Assembly: GCF_946222985.1 (NCBI RefSeq)
Contig: NZ_CAMIFY010000021.1
Location: 1 to 41,915 of the forward strand
Source of the DNA: an uncultured Corynebacterium sp.
GTDB lineage: Bacteria; Actinomycetota; Actinomycetes; Mycobacteriales; Mycobacteriaceae
Reading direction: 5' to 3'
DNA length: 41,915 nucleotides
The position numbers were made by a program, and so were the translations under genes. The notes below the pieces were generated by a model that saw nothing but the letters and a program-made list of their open reading frames with translations, was not told where the DNA came from and searched no databases. Position 1 is the first letter of the stretch, and each line of letters starts with the position of its first letter. Positions 39,826 through 41,915 of this stretch are shown one piece after another.

Positions 39826-39843
39826 GAAGGAAGGGGACGCCCG

Positions 39844-41031
39844 GTGCCGGAGTTTCTGCAGGTGGGGGATCGATCGCCTCGTGTCGCCGAGGTGCGTACC
39901 ACCCTTGCCCGGCTGGGCTTGCTGCCCGGATACTCCGGTGACGCGATCCAACAGGATTCACCGCAGTGGGGCGGGGACGACGACCTTTTCGACGACGACC
40001 TGCGCACGGCCCTGCGGGCTTTCCAGCAGTCGCGCGGCATCTACGCCGACGGCGTGATCCGCGATTCGACGCTGCGTTCCCTCCGCGAGGCGTCCTACGT
40101 TCTCGGCGCCCGCGTGCTGTCCTACGATCCGCTGGGTCAGATGACCGGCGACGACGTCGGGCAGTTGCAGGGCACGCTCCAGGAACTCGGGTTCTTCGAC
40201 ACGCGCGTCGACGGTCATTTCGGCCCGTTGACCGACGCGGCGGTGCGCGAGTACCAGATCAACTACGGCCTGGAGCCGGACGGCATCTGCGGTCCGGTGA
40301 CGTTCCGGGCCCTGAGCTACCTCGGGCGCAGGGTCACCGGTGGTTCGCACGTGGCGTTCCACGAACGCGAGGCGGTGCGCGCCGCCGGCCCGAAGCTGTC
40401 GGGCAAGCGCGTGGTCATCGACCCGGGCGGAAGCAGCTCGGAGCCGGGGATGACCGTCTCCGGCCCGTATGGACGGATCACGGAAGAGGAGATCCTGTGG
40501 GATCTCGCCTCTCGCGTCGAAGGACGCCTGGTCGCCGCCGGTGCGGAGACCATCCTGTCGCGTCCGCGCACCGGGGAGCCGTCGGTGGAGGAGCGCGCCG
40601 AGATGGCGAACGCCTTCGGCGCCGACGTCATGATTTCGCTGCAGGCCGACCGCTACCACAACGAGCTCGCGTCGGGCCTGGCCACCTTTTACTTCGGTTC
40701 CATCGTCGGCAACAGCTCCATCCTCGGCGAGCAGCTGTCCGGCCTGGTCCAGCGCGAGATCGTCGCGCGCACGCCGCTGGCCGATTGCCGCACCCACGCC
40801 CGGACGTGGGATCTCATGCGCCTGACGCGCATGCCGACCATCGAGGTCGTCGTCGGTTACCTGACCAATCCGCATGACGTGGAGGTGCTGACGTCGCCGC
40901 AGCATCGCGATCAGATCGCCGAGGCGATCGTCGTGGGCGTCAAGCGCCTGTACCTCCCGGAAGAGGACGATCAGCCGTTGACCGGCACCTACAGCTTCGT
41001 CGAGCTCCTGGAAGCCGAGAGGGACGCGTAG
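39844..41031 (+). CDS. cwlM: CwlM, amidase-like regulator of peptidoglycan synthesis
   Basis: Protein of 395 residues. Two peptidoglycan-binding (PG_1) repeats (about 5-75 and 100-165) precede an Amidase_3-type domain (about 190-370). The zinc ligands are degenerate: the usual DPGH reads VVIDPGGSSSEPG and the second histidine site reads SLQADRYHN, while the glutamate (EEEILWDLA) remains. The protein is therefore probably not an active hydrolase. In mycobacteria cytoplasmic CwlM, phosphorylated by PknB, stimulates MurA. No signal peptide is seen. GTG 39844 has GAAGGGG seven bases upstream; the in-frame GTG 39784 lies within a hairpin. Confidence 0.9.
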   Translation: MPEFLQVGDRSPRVAEVRTTLARLGLLPGYSGDAIQQDSPQWGGDDDLFDDDLRTALRAFQQSRGIYADGVIRDSTLRSLREASYVLGARVLSYDPLGQMTGDDVGQLQGTLQELGFFDTRVDGHFGPLTDAAVREYQINYGLEPDGICGPVTFRALSYLGRRVTGGSHVAFHEREAVRAAGPKLSGKRVVIDPGGSSSEPGMTVSGPYGRITEEEILWDLASRVEGRLVAAGAETILSRPRTGEPSVEERAEMANAFGADVMISLQADRYHNELASGLATFYFGSIVGNSSILGEQLSGLVQREIVARTPLADCRTHARTWDLMRLTRMPTIEVVVGYLTNPHDVEVLTSPQHRDQIAEAIVVGVKRLYLPEEDDQPLTGTYSFVELLEAERDA

Positions 41032-41633
41032 AACTGCTCGGCCACCAGCTGGTCGAGCGCGTCGGTCACGGCCGCGGCCCAGTCGAGGGACGGGTCGAGT
41101 TCGCGGCGCAGGCGCGGATGCGTCGGATGCGGCGCGACGACGGTGAACCCCGAGTTGATGAGCATCCTCGTGGGGATGATGTCGCCGGCCTCATGATTGA
41201 CCGCGCCGAGCGCCCCCGATTCGCAGCGGTGGGGCAGTCGCGGCGCATCGACGGCATGGAGGATCGATTCGGTCAGCGTCATCTCGGCCGGGGGCACCGC
41301 GCCGGTTTCGTCGTCGCCGGAACCCGAGCAGCCGAACGCCTCCACCGCCCGCACGCCGCGCTCGGCCAGATTCTTCAGGACCGCGGCGATGAGCGATTCC
41401 TCCACGCCGCGCCCCGCGATCACGGGGTCGATGTGGAGGCTGGTGAGCATCACGGCGTCGGGTGAGATCGGACCGGTGGGGATGATCCGCGACGTCGGCA
41501 CGAATCGGGGCGGTGCGAACAGAAGCGTTGCGACGGCATCCGCCGCGGCCGTTTCCGACATGCTGAAGCCGCACTGACCCCACTCGACTCGGACGCGGCT
41601 GAGCCAGAGTTCCTTCTCGAGTTCCCGATCCAT
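40989..41633 (-). CDS. GNAT-type acetyltransferase, 5' end unresolved
   Basis: About 214 residues from ATG 41633. The conserved part includes DRELEKELWLSRVRVEWGQCG, FAPPRFVPTSRIIPTGPISPDAV and the acetyl-CoA-type region LHIDPVIAGRGVEESLIAAVLKNLAERGVRAVEAFG, typical of the GNAT gene between cwlM and parB (Rv3916c-like). Substrate unknown. The frame stays open upstream all the way to 41915, through a repeat encoding NGTAG units, and contains no ATG, GTG or TTG in that stretch, so the true start may lie outside the window. The 3' end overlaps cwlM tail-to-tail by 43 bases. Confidence 0.75.
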   Translation of the reverse strand: MDRELEKELWLSRVRVEWGQCGFSMSETAAADAVATLLFAPPRFVPTSRIIPTGPISPDAVMLTSLHIDPVIAGRGVEESLIAAVLKNLAERGVRAVEAFGCSGSGDDETGAVPPAEMTLTESILHAVDAPRLPHRCESGALGAVNHEAGDIIPTRMLINSGFTVVAPHPTHPRLRRELDPSLDWAAAVTDALDQLVAEQFYASLSASRSSTKL

Positions 41634-41820
41634 CGCCTCGGCGTTGGACGAATTTCGCCCTTCATCCGGCGACCGGGATCCCTCGGGCAGTCGACGGCGC
41701 CCGGAAAACGAGCGTAGATGCGGATGAGACGGCCCGTCGGCCGTTTCATGGGTTCCGGGCCAGAATCCGCCGGCCGATCGCCCAGTGGGCGTCTCACGGT
41801 CGGTTTCGGGTGTGGCGGCG

Positions 41821-41915
41821 CCGTTTCCTCCAGCGCCGTTTCCTTCGGTGCCGTTTCCTGCGGTGCCGTTTCCTGCGGTGCCGTTTCCTGCGGTGCCGTT
41901 TCCTGCGGTGCCGTT
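41821..41915. repeat. 15-bp tandem repeat at the window edge
   Basis: Period 15, unit CCGTTTCCTGCGGTG. The first two units (41821, 41836) are degenerate, the next four (41851-41910) are identical, and a partial unit reaches the edge. On the minus strand it reads NGTAG in frame with the GNAT gene. Confidence 0.9.

Noticed and set aside
41821..41915. CRISPR array
   Set aside because: The units are contiguous 15-bp repeats without spacers, so this is a simple tandem repeat.
1..41915. parS sites, tRNA genes, insertion sequences
   Set aside because: No TGTTTCACGTGAAACA-like site, cloverleaf or transposase was seen, although parAB are expected just beyond the right edge.

Overview
This is a high-GC, gene-dense chromosomal segment with no mobile elements, rRNA, tRNA or CRISPR. 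Gene content and order point to Corynebacterium or a close relative (Mycobacteriales). The evidence is an ino1 / DUF5318 / ponA / rpsF-ssb-rplI / dnaB block and a pcnA / mutT-like Nudix / DUF6049 / murJ / sigM / anti-sigma / trxB / trxA / cwlM / GNAT block. Both are recognisable from the two sides of the Mycobacterium tuberculosis origin (Rv0046c-Rv0058 and Rv3907c-Rv3916c). The right edge should lie close to parB-parA and oriC, though neither is inside the window.

Layout. 71-5940: MFS exporter (-), diverging from a NYN-domain nuclease (+); PspA/IM30 protein (-); a membrane-anchored class A beta-lactamase-fold hydrolase (+); a lone thioredoxin (-). 6135-8305: acyltransferase-3 and FAH-family hydrolase in one minus-strand operon. 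8483-12219: dnaB, then a 686-base gap with DnaA boxes and a terminator, then rplI, ssb and rpsF (rpsR absent). 12449-15542: a 62-aa membrane protein, ponA and a DUF5318 zinc-ribbon protein. 15723-19411: ino1, a MarR regulator, a tandem UspA protein, a membrane protein and DUF2200. 19436-25802: leuS, an SdpI-like protein with a cysteine-rich tail, a bile-acid:Na+ symporter-type transporter and an unknown protein preceded by a small upstream ORF. 26136-29529: the overlapping operon pcnA-yqgE-azlC-azlD. 29579-41031: the plus-strand run Nudix, DUF6049, murJ, sigM, anti-sigma, trxB, trxA, cwlM. A GNAT gene comes in on the minus strand and is probably cut by the window edge.

Functional themes. Much of the window serves cell-envelope growth: PonA polymerises and cross-links peptidoglycan, MurJ flips lipid II and carries a pseudokinase tail, CwlM is a catalytically dead amidase that regulates precursor supply, ino1 feeds phosphatidylinositol and mycothiol synthesis, and PspA guards the membrane. 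A second theme is redox and envelope stress: SigM with its anti-sigma factor, TrxB/TrxA, UspA with MarR. The third is core replication and translation: DnaB, SSB, L9, S6, LeuRS and the CCA enzyme.

Most notable beyond the genes: nine genes lack a Shine-Dalgarno but have a TANNNT -10 hexamer 6-8 nt before the start codon (probable leaderless mRNAs); a leaderless 16-codon upstream ORF coupled to an unknown gene; an inverted pair of DnaA boxes upstream of dnaB; an 85-bp palindromic element; an over-represented 11-mer; and two 15-bp tandem repeats. I did not find an obviously new multi-gene system. All calls come from reading the sequence; no searches were run.
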